DNA of 64,000 nt, taken from NCBI GenBank assembly GCA_017446585.1, contig JAFSQL010000005.1:1-64000 (forward strand), given 5' to 3'. Shown here piece by piece: positions 45,160 through 54,513 of the stretch (the first letter of the stretch is position 1; each line of letters begins with the position of its first letter). A program made the position numbers and the translations under genes. The notes beneath the pieces were generated by a model that saw only the letters and a program-made list of their open reading frames with translations, made no database searches and had not been told where the DNA came from. Source of the stretch: Paludibacteraceae bacterium. GTDB lineage: Bacteria; Bacteroidota; Bacteroidia; Bacteroidales; Paludibacteraceae.

Positions 45160-46125
45160 TTAGTTTTTCTTTTTTATCAACACGGAGGCAAGAATAGAAA
45201 CGGCCAACACACCAATGATGACGGCGAGTGACCAACCAATAGGAATCTCAATGTCAATCCACTTCAATCCGATAATCATCTTTACGCCCACGAAGAAGAG
45301 AATGAAACCTAATCCATATTTCAAGAAACGGAAATATTGGGTGATGGCACTCAATGCGAAATAGAGGGCGCGCAGACCGAGTAACGCGAAGATGTTGGAG
45401 GTGAGCACGACAAAGGGGTCGTGGCTGACGGAGAAGACGGCAGGAATGCTGTCAACGGCAAAGGCGACATCGGTGGTCTCGATGACGATGAGGGTGATGA
45501 ACAGCGGAGTGGCAAGGGTCTTACCGTTAACCTTGGCGAAAAACTTGTCGCCATGGTGCTGGTCCGTGACGGGAAAGAAACGCTTGAACAATCGCACGAT
45601 GACATTCTTGGAAGGGTCCACGTTCTCATCTTTGCTAACGAACATCTTGATGCCCGTATAGAGGAGGAAGAGTCCGAAGATGGCGAGCACCCATTCAAAG
45701 CGCGTGATGACAGCCACGCCCGCAAAGATGAAAACAGAGCGTAGCACCAAGGCACCAAAGATGCCCCAGAAAAGCACTTCGTGCTGATATTTGCGTTCGA
45801 TGCCGAAATAGGAAAAGAGCATCAAGAACACAAACAAGTTGTCCATTGAGAGGGACTTCTCAATGAGGTAGCCAGCAAAATACTCCATGGCACGTTTGGT
45901 GCCATGAAACAGACCTTCCTGTCCCGGGTCGGCATCGAAAACGTAAATGCCCAAGCCAAACAAGATGGAGACAACAATCCACACCACCGTCATACGCAGG
46001 CTTTCTTTGATGCCTACTTCGTGTTGACCTTTCTTACCAAAACTGAAGAGGTCGATTGCCAACATGGCAAGGACAAGGATATAGAATCCAACCCACACCC
46101 AGATGTTCATTCCGCCAAGTTCCAT
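45160..46125 (-). CDS. TerC family integral membrane protein
   Basis: 321 residues with about nine membrane helices. Family features are 'YLIEKSLSMDNLFVFLMLFSYFGI' (two acidic residues in the first conserved helix) and 'VIETTDVAFAVDSIPAVFSVSHDPFVVLTSNIFALLGLRALYFAL' (the second acidic helix). TerC proteins are linked to tellurite resistance and, more recently, to manganese export and metal loading of secreted proteins. No ter operon is present. A -7 box is 32 bp upstream. Confidence 0.9.
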   Translation of the reverse strand: MELGGMNIWVWVGFYILVLAMLAIDLFSFGKKGQHEVGIKESLRMTVVWIVVSILFGLGIYVFDADPGQEGLFHGTKRAMEYFAGYLIEKSLSMDNLFVFLMLFSYFGIERKYQHEVLFWGIFGALVLRSVFIFAGVAVITRFEWVLAIFGLFLLYTGIKMFVSKDENVDPSKNVIVRLFKRFFPVTDQHHGDKFFAKVNGKTLATPLFITLIVIETTDVAFAVDSIPAVFSVSHDPFVVLTSNIFALLGLRALYFALSAITQYFRFLKYGLGFILFFVGVKMIIGLKWIDIEIPIGWSLAVIIGVLAVSILASVLIKKKN

Positions 46126-46156
46126 AAACAGAAGTGCCTTTTATAAAATTGAGAGG

Positions 46157-46164
46157 CAAAGGTA
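46157..46164 (-). promoter_or_regulatory. -7 box upstream of the TerC gene
   Basis: On the minus strand the sequence reads TACCTTTG, matching TAnnTTTG. It lies between the acyl-CoA ligase stop and the TerC start, so the TerC gene and probably tyrS-prmC have their own promoter. Confidence 0.55.
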
Positions 46165-46180
46165 AGAAAAAGGAGCGGTA

Positions 46181-48025
46181 CTAATGCGCATTTATTGTCT
46201 TTTCCGCTTTGAGTCGGTCGTACATGGAGTCGATAAGGTCAGCATATTTTTGCGTGATGACAGCACGTCGCAACTTGAGCGTGTTGGAGAGTTCGCCCCC
46301 CTCGAGCGAGAATCCTTTGCGAATGAGGGTGAACTTCTTGACCTGCTCGAAAGGCGCCAACCCTTGCAACGCTTGCGCAATGGCACTTTCAAAGACTTGA
46401 AGGACTGTTTTTTCGTTGATGAGTTGTTCGTCAGAAGCCGTCTCAAGGTGGTTAGCGATGATGTCCGGGTGTTGGCGCAGGGACTCGAAGTCAGGAACGA
46501 TGATGGCGGTGACGTAAGGTCGTCGGTCGCCAATGACGGCGGCTTGCTCGATGACGGGGCATGCACTAAGTCGCACTTCGATTTGCTGCGGGGCGATGTA
46601 TTTTCCGTTGCTGGTCTTCATGAGGTCCTTGATGCGGTCGGTCATGAAGAGGTGGCGACCTTCTAACCGTCCGGCATCGCCAGTACGAAAGTAGCCGTCG
46701 GCAGTGAAAGCGGCGGCATTGGCTTCTGGCCGCTTGTAGTAGCCTTGAGTAATGGTAGGTCCCTTGACAAGTATTTCGCCTTCATCTCCAATCTTGACGT
46801 CCACACCGTCAAGCACTTCACCGATAGACCCGATTCGGAAGTTGTGGTTTGTGAAGCAGCTGACAGTGGCGGTGGTTTCGGTAAGTCCGTAGCCATAGAG
46901 GAGCGGAATGCCGAGCGACTTGAGAAACACAAGGATATGGTTGCTAAGGCTGCTGCCTGCCACTGGGAAGAAGTTGCCTCGGTCAACGCCAAGAACCCGT
47001 CGGAGACGGCGCAGAAAGAGTCGTTCGCTAAGGAAGAAACCGAAACGAAACCAGAAATTAGGTTTCTGGTTTTTGTTTTTGTAGATGAGATGATACTTGC
47101 GTCCCATGTCGAACGCCCAAACGGCGAACGCCTTCATGGGCGAAGGAGCACTGAGCGCCTTGCGCATGACTCCGAGGTAAACCTTTTCCCAAAATCGAGG
47201 TACGGCGCACATGGTGGTAGGTCGCACTTCACGCAGTGATTGGAGTACGTCTTTAGGGTTGTAGTTGACATAGACTTGCGCTCCCGCACCAAGGCAGAGG
47301 TAACTCCAAGCGCGTTCGAAGACGTGGCTGATGGGGAGGAAGCAGAGCGAACGATCCGTATTGTCGAAAGAGAGTCGGTTCTGATTGAAGTTGAGCGCGG
47401 CGGTGTAGTTGCCGTGGGTGAGCATGACCCCTTTGGGGTTGCCCGTGGTACCGGAGGTATAGATGAGCGTGGCAAGTTCGTCGGGCGTTTCGGAGCCGTC
47501 ATCGTCAACGGAATTGCCTGCGTTGGCTTCGGCTTCCAAAAGGCGAGAGAAACTGTCAGGTTCGTTGCCATAGAGTCGAATGACATTCGTGACCGAGGGT
47601 ATGTTGGCCCGTTGGGCGGAGGCGGCTTGGAATTGTCGTTCGTCACCGACAAAAATCAATTTGACCGAAGCGTCGTTGGCGATGTAAGCCACTTGTTCGG
47701 GGCTTGAGGTGGCGTACATGGGAACGGTGACACCATGGAGTCGGAAGTTGGCGAAGTCGAGAATGAAACTCTCAACGCGGTTTTGGCTGTAAATGGCCAG
47801 TTTGTCACCAGAGGAGATGCCTAACCGTCGGAGAGCGGCTGCCGCCAGTCCTACTTGACGGTTGAAGTCGTTCCAAGAAAGAGGAATCCACCGCTTGTTG
47901 TCAAGATCGGAACGCTTGGCGTTCTCTTGGTTGCGCTTGAAGAAGAGGGCAGGTCGTTCACCATAACGTCGCGCGCCATAGGCTGGGATGTGACGCAGGT
48001 TGAAACAGTGCTCATTTTCTGCCAT
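46181..48025 (-). CDS. Long-chain fatty acid-CoA ligase
   Basis: 614 residues, AMP-forming. The phosphate loop is 'LIYTSGTTGNPKGVMLTHGN', the adenine motif 'YGYGLTETTATVSCF', and the hinge 'YFRTGDAGRLEGRHLFMTDRIKDLMKTSNGKYIAPQQIE'. It activates fatty acids to acyl-CoA via acyl-AMP, peripheral to the inner membrane. A Bacteroidota-type length without extra domains. No fatty-acid degradation genes are in the window; scavenged host or diet fatty acids may feed phospholipid synthesis. Confidence 0.9.
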   Translation of the reverse strand: MAENEHCFNLRHIPAYGARRYGERPALFFKRNQENAKRSDLDNKRWIPLSWNDFNRQVGLAAAALRRLGISSGDKLAIYSQNRVESFILDFANFRLHGVTVPMYATSSPEQVAYIANDASVKLIFVGDERQFQAASAQRANIPSVTNVIRLYGNEPDSFSRLLEAEANAGNSVDDDGSETPDELATLIYTSGTTGNPKGVMLTHGNYTAALNFNQNRLSFDNTDRSLCFLPISHVFERAWSYLCLGAGAQVYVNYNPKDVLQSLREVRPTTMCAVPRFWEKVYLGVMRKALSAPSPMKAFAVWAFDMGRKYHLIYKNKNQKPNFWFRFGFFLSERLFLRRLRRVLGVDRGNFFPVAGSSLSNHILVFLKSLGIPLLYGYGLTETTATVSCFTNHNFRIGSIGEVLDGVDVKIGDEGEILVKGPTITQGYYKRPEANAAAFTADGYFRTGDAGRLEGRHLFMTDRIKDLMKTSNGKYIAPQQIEVRLSACPVIEQAAVIGDRRPYVTAIIVPDFESLRQHPDIIANHLETASDEQLINEKTVLQVFESAIAQALQGLAPFEQVKKFTLIRKGFSLEGGELSNTLKLRRAVITQKYADLIDSMYDRLKAEKTINAH

Positions 48026-48054
48026 TGTGTGCTGAAACTTTGATGTTTACCCTA

Positions 48055-48062
48055 CAAATATA
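48055..48062 (-). promoter_or_regulatory. -7 box upstream of the acyl-CoA ligase gene
   Basis: On the minus strand the sequence reads TATATTTG, matching TAnnTTTG, 29 bp before the ATG. Confidence 0.5.
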
Positions 48063-48146
48063 ACAAATAAAAAAGATAGTGTTTCTGTTTGGAGGGAAAG
48101 ACATTTCAAGTTTATGCGCTATGTGGCGCGGAGATGAGGGTGCGGG

Positions 48147-48908
48147 TCAGGATTCGGGAGGAATTGGAGGTGTCTGGACGACGGATTGGAGGTGGGTGTG
48201 GGTGAAGAGTTCACGCATGGCGTAGCGGGCGGCGGTTTGTTCGGATTGCTTCTTGGTGTCACCCCAGGCTTCGCTCAGGTGGTGTCCGTTGACGAGGAGG
48301 GTGCAGTAGAAGGCTTGTCGTTTGTCGGCTGGCCGTATGCGTTTCTCGCAAACGTAGTCGATGGAGAGGTTGCGCGGTTGGCACCACTCGAGCAGTTGGC
48401 TCTTGAAGTTGACGGTGGTGTTGGCGACACGCTCGAGATCGAGGGTGTCGAGGAAGTGGGTGTGGATGAATGAGCGGGCGGTTTCGTAGCCTTGATCAAG
48501 GTAGATGGCTCCGATGAGAGATTCGAATGCGTTGCCGTAGATGTCTTCGCTGTTTTGTCGAATGGAGTCTTGGACAAGGAGCAGTCGGTCGATGCCGAGG
48601 CGTAGCGCGGTGGCGTTGAGGGTGCTGCGTCGAACAATTTTGCTTCGTGTCTCGGTGAGAAAGCCTTCACGTCGGTCGGGGAAGTGAGTGAAAAGGAAGT
48701 GGGAAACGACGCTTTCGATGACAGCGTCACCGAGGTATTCAAGTCGTTCGTTGTCAAAGTCACGACGGTTCGCCTTGGAGCGCATGGAGATGTGGGTGAA
48801 CGCCTCGTCGTAGAGACGTGGGTCAGAAATACGTATGCCGAGGACTTCTTCGTAGATAGAAGAAGGCTTGCGCTCAAGCGCAAGCCTTAATTTGTTGAGA
48901 ATAGACAT
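48147..48908 (-). CDS. rnc: Ribonuclease III
   Basis: 253 residues. The catalytic signature is 'NERLEYLGDAVIESVVSHFLF', with the second acidic site in 'GNAFESLIGAIYLDQGYE'. A double-stranded-RNA-binding domain covers about residues 165-240 ('FKSQLLEWCQPRNLSIDYV'). It cuts dsRNA in rRNA precursors and structured mRNAs, and would be expected to process hairpin leaders. It follows fabF by 36 bp; acpP-fabF-rnc is the common order in Bacteroidota. Confidence 0.95.
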   Translation of the reverse strand: MSILNKLRLALERKPSSIYEEVLGIRISDPRLYDEAFTHISMRSKANRRDFDNERLEYLGDAVIESVVSHFLFTHFPDRREGFLTETRSKIVRRSTLNATALRLGIDRLLLVQDSIRQNSEDIYGNAFESLIGAIYLDQGYETARSFIHTHFLDTLDLERVANTTVNFKSQLLEWCQPRNLSIDYVCEKRIRPADKRQAFYCTLLVNGHHLSEAWGDTKKQSEQTAARYAMRELFTHTHLQSVVQTPPIPPES

Positions 48909-48944
48909 TGCAATGAATGGTCTTTGTTCTTCGTCGTCTTTTGG

Positions 48945-50198
48945 CTACTCGTAGCGTTTCATGATGACGCTGGCGTTGTGTCCGCCAAAGCCGAAAGTGT
49001 TGCTGAGAGCGACACGGACATTGCGCTTCTGCGCCTTGTTGAAGGTGAAGTTGAGTCGGTAGTCGATTTCAGGATCTTCGTCGCCATCGGCATGGTTGAT
49101 GGTAGGCGGAATGATGCCAGTGCGTATGGCCATGATGCTGGCGAGCGCCTCGGTGGCTCCTGCGGCACCCAACATGTGTCCGGTCATGGACTTGGTGGAG
49201 GAGATATTGAGCTTGTAGGCGTGGTCGCCAAAGTATTCGATGATGGCTTTGGCCTCGCTACGGTCGCCGGCTCCGGTTGATGTGCCATGGACGTTGATGT
49301 AGTCCACTTCTTCAGGAGCGATGCCGGCGTCGTTGATGGCGCGTTTCATGACAAGTTTGGCACCTTCAGGGTGTGGCAGTGTGATGTGGTATGCATCGGC
49401 ACTGAGTCCGCCACCGATGATTTCGCAAAGGATGTTGGCACCGCGCGCCTTGGCATGCTCGAGTTCCTCGAAAACGAGGATGGTGCTACCTTCGCCCATG
49501 ACGAAGCCGTCGCGCGAAGCACTGAAAGGTCGGCTTGCGGTCTCAGGGCTGTCGTTGCGCGTGGAGAGAGCGGTCATGGAGTTGAAACCACCGACACCGG
49601 AAGGGATGATAGCGGCTTCGCTACCACCGGTCACGATGGCGTTAGCCTTGCCCAGTCGGATGTAGTTGAATGCATCGACCATGGCGTTGTTGGAGCTTGC
49701 ACATGCGCTCTGCGTGGAGAAGTTAGGTCCACGGAATCCGTAGCGAATGGCAATTTGTCCAGCGGCGATGTCGCCAATGAACATAGGGATGAAGAAAGGA
49801 GAGAACTTTGGTCCGAGTTCAGGGTGCGTGGCGAAGAATTTCTCTTCGTTTTCCATGGTGAGCATGCCACCGATGCCGCTCGCCACGATGACTCCTATTT
49901 CGTCCTTGTCTTCCTTCTCGAGGTCGAAGCCAGCACTTTCGATGGCCTCTTTCGCCGCTACGAGTGCGTATTGGCAGTAGTTGTCAAGGTGTCGCAATTC
50001 CTTGCGATCGAAGTAGTCAGCAGGGTTGAAGTTCTTGACTTCACAAGCGAACTTGGTTTTGAAGTCGGTGGTGTCGAAGTGCGTGATGGGTGCAGCACCG
50101 CTGACACCGGCAGCCATGGCTTGCCAAGTCTTCTCGACACCCGTGGCAAGTGGGTTGATGGTACCCATGCCAGTAACGACGACGCGTTTCAGTTCCAT
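48945..50198 (-). CDS. fabF: 3-oxoacyl-[acyl-carrier-protein] synthase II
   Basis: 417 residues. The active-site cysteine is residue 166 in 'STQSACASSNNAM'; the two catalytic histidines are in 'VHGTSTGAGDRSEAKA' and 'TKSMTGHMLGAAGATEA'. The enzyme elongates acyl-ACP with malonyl-ACP in fatty-acid synthesis and controls the last cis-unsaturated steps in some bacteria. Start MELKRVVVTGMGTINPL is canonical. It lies between acpP and rnc in the same operon. Confidence 0.96.
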   Translation of the reverse strand: MELKRVVVTGMGTINPLATGVEKTWQAMAAGVSGAAPITHFDTTDFKTKFACEVKNFNPADYFDRKELRHLDNYCQYALVAAKEAIESAGFDLEKEDKDEIGVIVASGIGGMLTMENEEKFFATHPELGPKFSPFFIPMFIGDIAAGQIAIRYGFRGPNFSTQSACASSNNAMVDAFNYIRLGKANAIVTGGSEAAIIPSGVGGFNSMTALSTRNDSPETASRPFSASRDGFVMGEGSTILVFEELEHAKARGANILCEIIGGGLSADAYHITLPHPEGAKLVMKRAINDAGIAPEEVDYINVHGTSTGAGDRSEAKAIIEYFGDHAYKLNISSTKSMTGHMLGAAGATEALASIMAIRTGIIPPTINHADGDEDPEIDYRLNFTFNKAQKRNVRVALSNTFGFGGHNASVIMKRYE

Positions 50199-50305
50199 GA
50201 GAGTATTAACTTTATATTTTAGGGTGGATATAAAAAAAGTGGAAATCGTGAGTCACGACGTGGCAACCACACTATTCCACTTTGTTTTATCGAATGGTTG
50301 ACGAA

Positions 50306-50548
50306 TTACTTCGTGTTAGCAGCGATGTAGTTCTCTACATCAGCAACGGTTTGAAGTTTGTCAGCTTGGTCTTCAGGTACGCTGATACCAAATTCCTTTT
50401 CGAGCTCCATAATCAACTCAACGGTGTCAAGGGAATCAGCACCGAGGTCGTTAGAGAAAGAAGCTTCAGGAGTTACTTCGCTGGCTTCAACACCCAATTT
50501 GTCAACGATGATAGCTTTAACTTTTTCAGAGATTTCTGCTTTTTCCAT
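50306..50548 (-). CDS. acpP: Acyl carrier protein
   Basis: 80 residues from [19 protein letters not shown]. The phosphopantetheine serine is in '[16 protein letters not shown]'. It carries acyl chains for FabF. The frame extends to 50614, but the extra 22 residues are not conserved. It is followed after 107 bp by fabF. I saw no exact TAnnTTTG box in the 50549-50730 intergenic region on the minus strand. Confidence 0.95.
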   Translation of the reverse strand: MEKAEISEKVKAIIVDKLGVEASEVTPEASFSNDLGADSLDTVELIMELEKEFGISVPEDQADKLQTVADVENYIAANTK

Positions 50549-50730
50549 TTTTGGTAAGTTAAGATTAATATAAAGTTTGTTTTTTCGTAGATTTGTACGC
50601 AATAAGGATAGCATGAAGATGCCTCATCCTAATTGTGAGCGCGAAGTAACACTAAAAGGCGTAAAATGCGCAAAATTTAAGTGTAAAAACTAAGAAATGG
50701 CGCAATAAACATATTAGTGTGCAATTTTTT

Positions 50731-50738
50731 CACATTTG
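50731..50738 (+). promoter_or_regulatory. Near-match -7 box upstream of purN
   Basis: CACATTTG differs from TAnnTTTG at one base and lies 21 bp before the purN ATG. Confidence 0.35.
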
Positions 50739-50759
50739 TTAGTAAATAAATAAAGGATT

Positions 50760-51326
50760 ATGGGAAAGAAAATCGCAATTTTGGCATCGGGCAACGGGTC
50801 GAACGCTGAGAACATCATGAATTACTTCAAGGATAAGGAGGAGGTGGGCAAGGTGGTGGTGCTGTTGGCAAACCACGATGACGCTCCTGTGCTGAAGCGG
50901 GCGGAGAAGTTTGGCGTTCCGACGGTGACGTTCAGCAAGAAAGAGTTGGAGGAGACGACGAAGGTGGACGAGGCGTTGAAGTCGTATGGCGCGGAGTTCG
51001 TGGTGCTGTCAGGTTTCATGTTGAAGATGCCGGAGCGGTTGGTGGCGCAGTATCCGAACGCGATGGTGAACATTCATCCGGCGTTGTTGCCGAAGTTCGG
51101 CGGCAAGGGCATGTACGGCCATCACGTGCATGAGGCGGTGATAGCCGCGGGCGAGAAGGAGAGCGGCATCACGATTCACTATGTGAATGAGCATTATGAC
51201 AGCGGGAATATCATCTTCCAAGCCAAATGTCCGGTTGAGCCAACGGACACGGCGGACACGCTTGCCGCGCGAGTCCACGAACTGGAGTATCGGTGGTTTC
51301 CGGAAGTGATAGCGGAAACGCTTTAA
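50760..51326 (+). CDS. purN: Phosphoribosylglycinamide formyltransferase
   Basis: 188 residues, usual length. 'KIAILASGNGSNAENIMNYF' is the GAR-binding start; the catalytic segment includes 'NAMVNIHPALLPKFGGKGMYGHHVHEAVIAAG' (Asn and His) and the acidic residue in 'YVNEHYDSGNIIF'. It transfers a formyl group from 10-formyltetrahydrofolate to GAR in purine synthesis, the step after PurD. It is transcribed alone, divergent from acpP, and ends at a terminator. Confidence 0.95.
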   Translation: MGKKIAILASGNGSNAENIMNYFKDKEEVGKVVVLLANHDDAPVLKRAEKFGVPTVTFSKKELEETTKVDEALKSYGAEFVVLSGFMLKMPERLVAQYPNAMVNIHPALLPKFGGKGMYGHHVHEAVIAAGEKESGITIHYVNEHYDSGNIIFQAKCPVEPTDTADTLAARVHELEYRWFPEVIAETL

Positions 51327-51340
51327 GGATAAAAGAAAAA

Positions 51341-51366
51341 AGAGAACGCCTTTTCAGGCGTTCTCT
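51341..51366. terminator. Bidirectional terminator between purN and korB
   Basis: AGAGAACGCCT and AGGCGTTCTCT are perfect 11-bp arms around TTTC, with A-rich sequence before and TTTTTTT after on the plus strand. Confidence 0.85.
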
Positions 51367-51400
51367 TTTTTTCATGGTTATGCTGTGCCGCAAAGCGCAA

Positions 51401-52405
51401 TTACTTCACTTCCCAGATGTCGTTGGTTTCGAGGAGTTCGGCGAAGTTGTGGTAAGGTTTTTTCGCGGCGACTTCGTCGAGTTGGGCATAGACGGCATCA
51501 TCGTAGGTAGGCGCGTCCACGTCACGGATGACTCCGAGTGCGATAGGGAAGTCCGGTCCTTCCATCATGGCGAGTTTGAGTTGGAGGGTGTTGTCCTCGC
51601 AATGAGCGTCGTGAACGAGCACGTCGTCGAGGGTGTATCCGTCCTTACCAATTTCGACTACTTTGAGTCCAAAGCCCTGTTGCACAAGTCCGAACTCATT
51701 GTTCTCTCCGAAGACGAGTTTCTCGCCATGGCGCACGTAAATGGCGTTCTTCTTGCGTCCTTCGTTGTTATAGATAGGTTCGTAGGCACCGTTGTTGAAG
51801 ATGACGCAGTTTTGAAGTATTTCGCAAACGGCGGCACCGTGGTGCTTGTAGGCAGCTTGAAGGACTTCAATGGTGCCTTTAGCATCGGTGGCGACGGCAC
51901 GGGCGAAGAAGTGTCCGCGCGCTCCGAAGCAGAGTTCAGCTGGGCGGAACGGGTCCTCAACCGTGCCATAAGGCGAAGACTTGCTGACAAATCCGCGTGG
52001 GGATGTTGGGGAGTATTGTCCCTTGGTGAGTCCATAGATGCGGTTGTTCAGCAAGATCATGTTGAGGTTGATGTTGCGTCGGTTGGCGTGGATGAAGTGG
52101 TTACCTCCGATGGCGAGTCCGTCACCGTCACCGCTAACTTGCCAAACGGTGAGGTTTGGGTTGGCGACTTTGCATCCTGTGGCGATGGCGGCGGCACGTC
52201 CGTGGATGGTGTTCATGCCGTAGGTGGCCATGTAGTGAGGCAGACGGCTGGAGCATCCGATGCCGGAGATGACGGCTGTGTCATGAGGAGCGACACCGAT
52301 TTCAGCCATGGCTTTCTGAAGCGAGGCGAGGAAGGAGTGGTCGCCACAACCCGGACACCAACGCGGTTGTCCTTTTTTATAGTCTTGTACAGTATAGTTG
52401 CTCAT
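51401..52405 (-). CDS. korB: 2-oxoacid:ferredoxin oxidoreductase beta subunit
   Basis: 334 residues. 'RWCPGCGDHSFLASLQ' provides the cysteines of this subunit type; the thiamine-diphosphate motif runs 'SGDGDGLAIGGNHFIHANRRNINLNMILLNNRIYGLTKGQYSP'. With the alpha subunit 32 bp upstream it oxidatively decarboxylates a 2-oxoacid, most likely 2-oxoglutarate, to acyl-CoA with reduction of ferredoxin; the reverse, CO2-fixing, reaction is also known. It fits an anaerobe lacking the aerobic dehydrogenase complex. Confidence 0.92.
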   Translation of the reverse strand: MSNYTVQDYKKGQPRWCPGCGDHSFLASLQKAMAEIGVAPHDTAVISGIGCSSRLPHYMATYGMNTIHGRAAAIATGCKVANPNLTVWQVSGDGDGLAIGGNHFIHANRRNINLNMILLNNRIYGLTKGQYSPTSPRGFVSKSSPYGTVEDPFRPAELCFGARGHFFARAVATDAKGTIEVLQAAYKHHGAAVCEILQNCVIFNNGAYEPIYNNEGRKKNAIYVRHGEKLVFGENNEFGLVQQGFGLKVVEIGKDGYTLDDVLVHDAHCEDNTLQLKLAMMEGPDFPIALGVIRDVDAPTYDDAVYAQLDEVAAKKPYHNFAELLETNDIWEVK

Positions 52406-52437
52406 AATGAAAAAGTCAGTTAAAGTTGTGTCAAGAG

Positions 52438-54285
52438 TTATTTGTCAAGAATGTCGTTGAAAGCCTTGACGAGTTCAGCGACCACGAAAGGTTGTCCTTT
52501 GACTTGGTTGAACTGGTAAGGTGTGAATCCGTTGACCTTCATGCGGAGGAAAGCGGCGAACTGTCCGAGGTTCTGCTCGGCGACGACCACTTTCTTGTAC
52601 TTGCTCAGTACTTGAGCCGTGTTGGCAGGCAGCGGGTTGATGAATTTGAACTGCGCAAGGGCGACCTTCTTGCCATCGGCACGGAGTTCGTCCATGGCGG
52701 CGTGGAGGTGTCCGTAGGTGGAACCGAAGCCCACGATGAGGAGGTCAGCGTCGTTGTCGCCTTCGATCTCGATGTCAGGGACTTGGATTTTGTCAACCTT
52801 GGCTTGTCGCAGTCCGACCATGAGGTGGTGGTTTTCTGGGTCGGTGGAGATGGCACCAGTCTTGTTGTCCTTCTCCAGTCCGCCGAGGATGTGTTGGAAT
52901 CCTTCACGTCCCGGAACCGCCCAGTAGCGGCTGCCCGTCTTCTCGTCCCGCATATAAGGTGTCCATGAGCCCTTGAGGCTTTCAGGGACGTAAGGCGGGT
53001 TGATAGCCGTCATGGCGTTGAGGTCAGGCAACTTGAACGCCGCGCTGCCGTTGGCGATGAAGGCATCGGTGAGGAGCACGACAGGGGTCATGTGCTCGAG
53101 TGCTATCTTGGACGCTTGGTATGCTGCGTCGAAGCAGTCAACAGGGCTGAGAGCGGCGATGACCGGCATAGGGCTCTCACCGTTGCGCCCGAAGAGGGCT
53201 TGGAGGAGGTCGGTCTGTTCGCTCTTGGTAGGAAGTCCGGTGGCAGGACCGCCGCGTTGCACGTCAATGACGACGAGCGGGAGCTCGAGGATGACGGCGA
53301 GGTTCATGGCTTCGCTCTTGAGGCAGATGCCCGGTCCGGAGGTGGAGGTGACGGCAAGCGCACCAGCGAAAGAGGCACCGATGGCAGAGGCGCATCCCGC
53401 AAGTTCGTCCTCGCACTGTACGGTAATCACGCCACAACTCTTGTGCTTGGAGAGCTCGTGGAGGATGTCGGTGGCAGGGGTGATAGGGTAAGAACCAAGG
53501 TAGAGACGCAACCCCGCCTTCTCGGCAGCGGCGATGAGACCATAGGCAGTAGCCTTATTGCCGGTGATGTCCATGTAGCGACCTTTCTCCTTGGTCTTGC
53601 TCTCGATGCGGTAGGTGGCAGGCACGCTGGCGTGGGTGTTGGCACCGTAGTCATAGCCAGCACGCACGACTTTGATATTGTTTTCGGCAATGGCGGGTTT
53701 CTTGGCGAACTTCTCACGCAGGTAGTTGTCCACAAGGTTTTCGTCGCGGTTGAAGAGCCAGCAAACGAGACCGAGCGCGAACATATTGCGGCACTTGAGG
53801 ACGCTTTTGGCATCGAGTCCACTGTCCTTGAGCGTCTCCTTGACTATCGAGGTGACAGGACAAGCGACAACTCGGTCAGGGTCGATGCCCATCTCGCCGA
53901 GGTAGTCGTCGGTCTTGAACTGCGCCTTGGCGAGGTCATTAGGACCAAAACTGTCGGTGTCGATGATGATGGTGGCTTGCGGTTTGGCGTATTTGTATTG
54001 CGTCTTGAGCGCGGCGGCGTTCATGGCGACAAGGACGTCGCATTTGTCACCAGGGGTATAGACTTTGCCTTCACCAATGTGTACTTGGAAGCCGCTGACA
54101 CCGGTGAGCGATCCCTGAGGGGCGCGGATGTCGGCGGGATAGTCCGGGAAGGTGGAAATGCCGTTACCGACGGTGGCGGAAACGGTTGAGAAGATGTTGC
54201 CTGCAAGTTGCATGCCGTCGCCGGAGTCGCCGGAGAAGCGCACGACGACTTGTGAAAGTTCTTTCACTTCGAGTTTTTCAGCCAT
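52438..54285 (-). CDS. korA: 2-oxoacid:acceptor oxidoreductase alpha subunit (gamma-alpha fusion)
   Basis: 615 residues. The N-terminal gamma domain (about 1-190) begins 'VVRFSGDSGDGMQLAGNIF'; the alpha domain follows with 'ALGSYPITPATDILHELSKHKSCGVITVQCEDELAGCASAIGASFAGALAVTSTSGPG' and the C-terminal 'VVVAEQNLGQFAAFLRMKV'. This fusion is usual for two-subunit KorAB. It is encoded just before korB. A near-match -7 box (TAATTTCG) lies about 40 bp upstream. Confidence 0.92.
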   Translation of the reverse strand: MAEKLEVKELSQVVVRFSGDSGDGMQLAGNIFSTVSATVGNGISTFPDYPADIRAPQGSLTGVSGFQVHIGEGKVYTPGDKCDVLVAMNAAALKTQYKYAKPQATIIIDTDSFGPNDLAKAQFKTDDYLGEMGIDPDRVVACPVTSIVKETLKDSGLDAKSVLKCRNMFALGLVCWLFNRDENLVDNYLREKFAKKPAIAENNIKVVRAGYDYGANTHASVPATYRIESKTKEKGRYMDITGNKATAYGLIAAAEKAGLRLYLGSYPITPATDILHELSKHKSCGVITVQCEDELAGCASAIGASFAGALAVTSTSGPGICLKSEAMNLAVILELPLVVIDVQRGGPATGLPTKSEQTDLLQALFGRNGESPMPVIAALSPVDCFDAAYQASKIALEHMTPVVLLTDAFIANGSAAFKLPDLNAMTAINPPYVPESLKGSWTPYMRDEKTGSRYWAVPGREGFQHILGGLEKDNKTGAISTDPENHHLMVGLRQAKVDKIQVPDIEIEGDNDADLLIVGFGSTYGHLHAAMDELRADGKKVALAQFKFINPLPANTAQVLSKYKKVVVAEQNLGQFAAFLRMKVNGFTPYQFNQVKGQPFVVAELVKAFNDILDK

Positions 54286-54402
54286 TATGAAAATATGATT
54301 GGTTGTTTTTTTAGATTCGTGGCGCGAAATTACGGCATATTTTTATAATGCGTTGTTATCAAGTGTCTAATTTCATCAAAACCCTTAAAAGAAGAAAAAC
54401 AG

Positions 54403-54437
54403 CAACCGCCGCGGCAAGCGAAGGCGCACGGCGGTTG
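54403..54437 (-). terminator. Intrinsic terminator after the 255-residue secreted-protein gene
   Basis: CAACCGCCG and CGGCGGTTG pair exactly, with a 17-nt loop. The minus-strand transcript then reads CTGTTTTTCTTCTTTT. The rest of the 54286-54513 gap has no recognisable gene. Confidence 0.7.
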
Positions 54438-54513
54438 ACCTATCATTAGGAGAAAAAATATCTTTGCTATTGGAGGTGATAGGAATTTTAGGAAGACATA
54501 GGAGGGGTTTTGA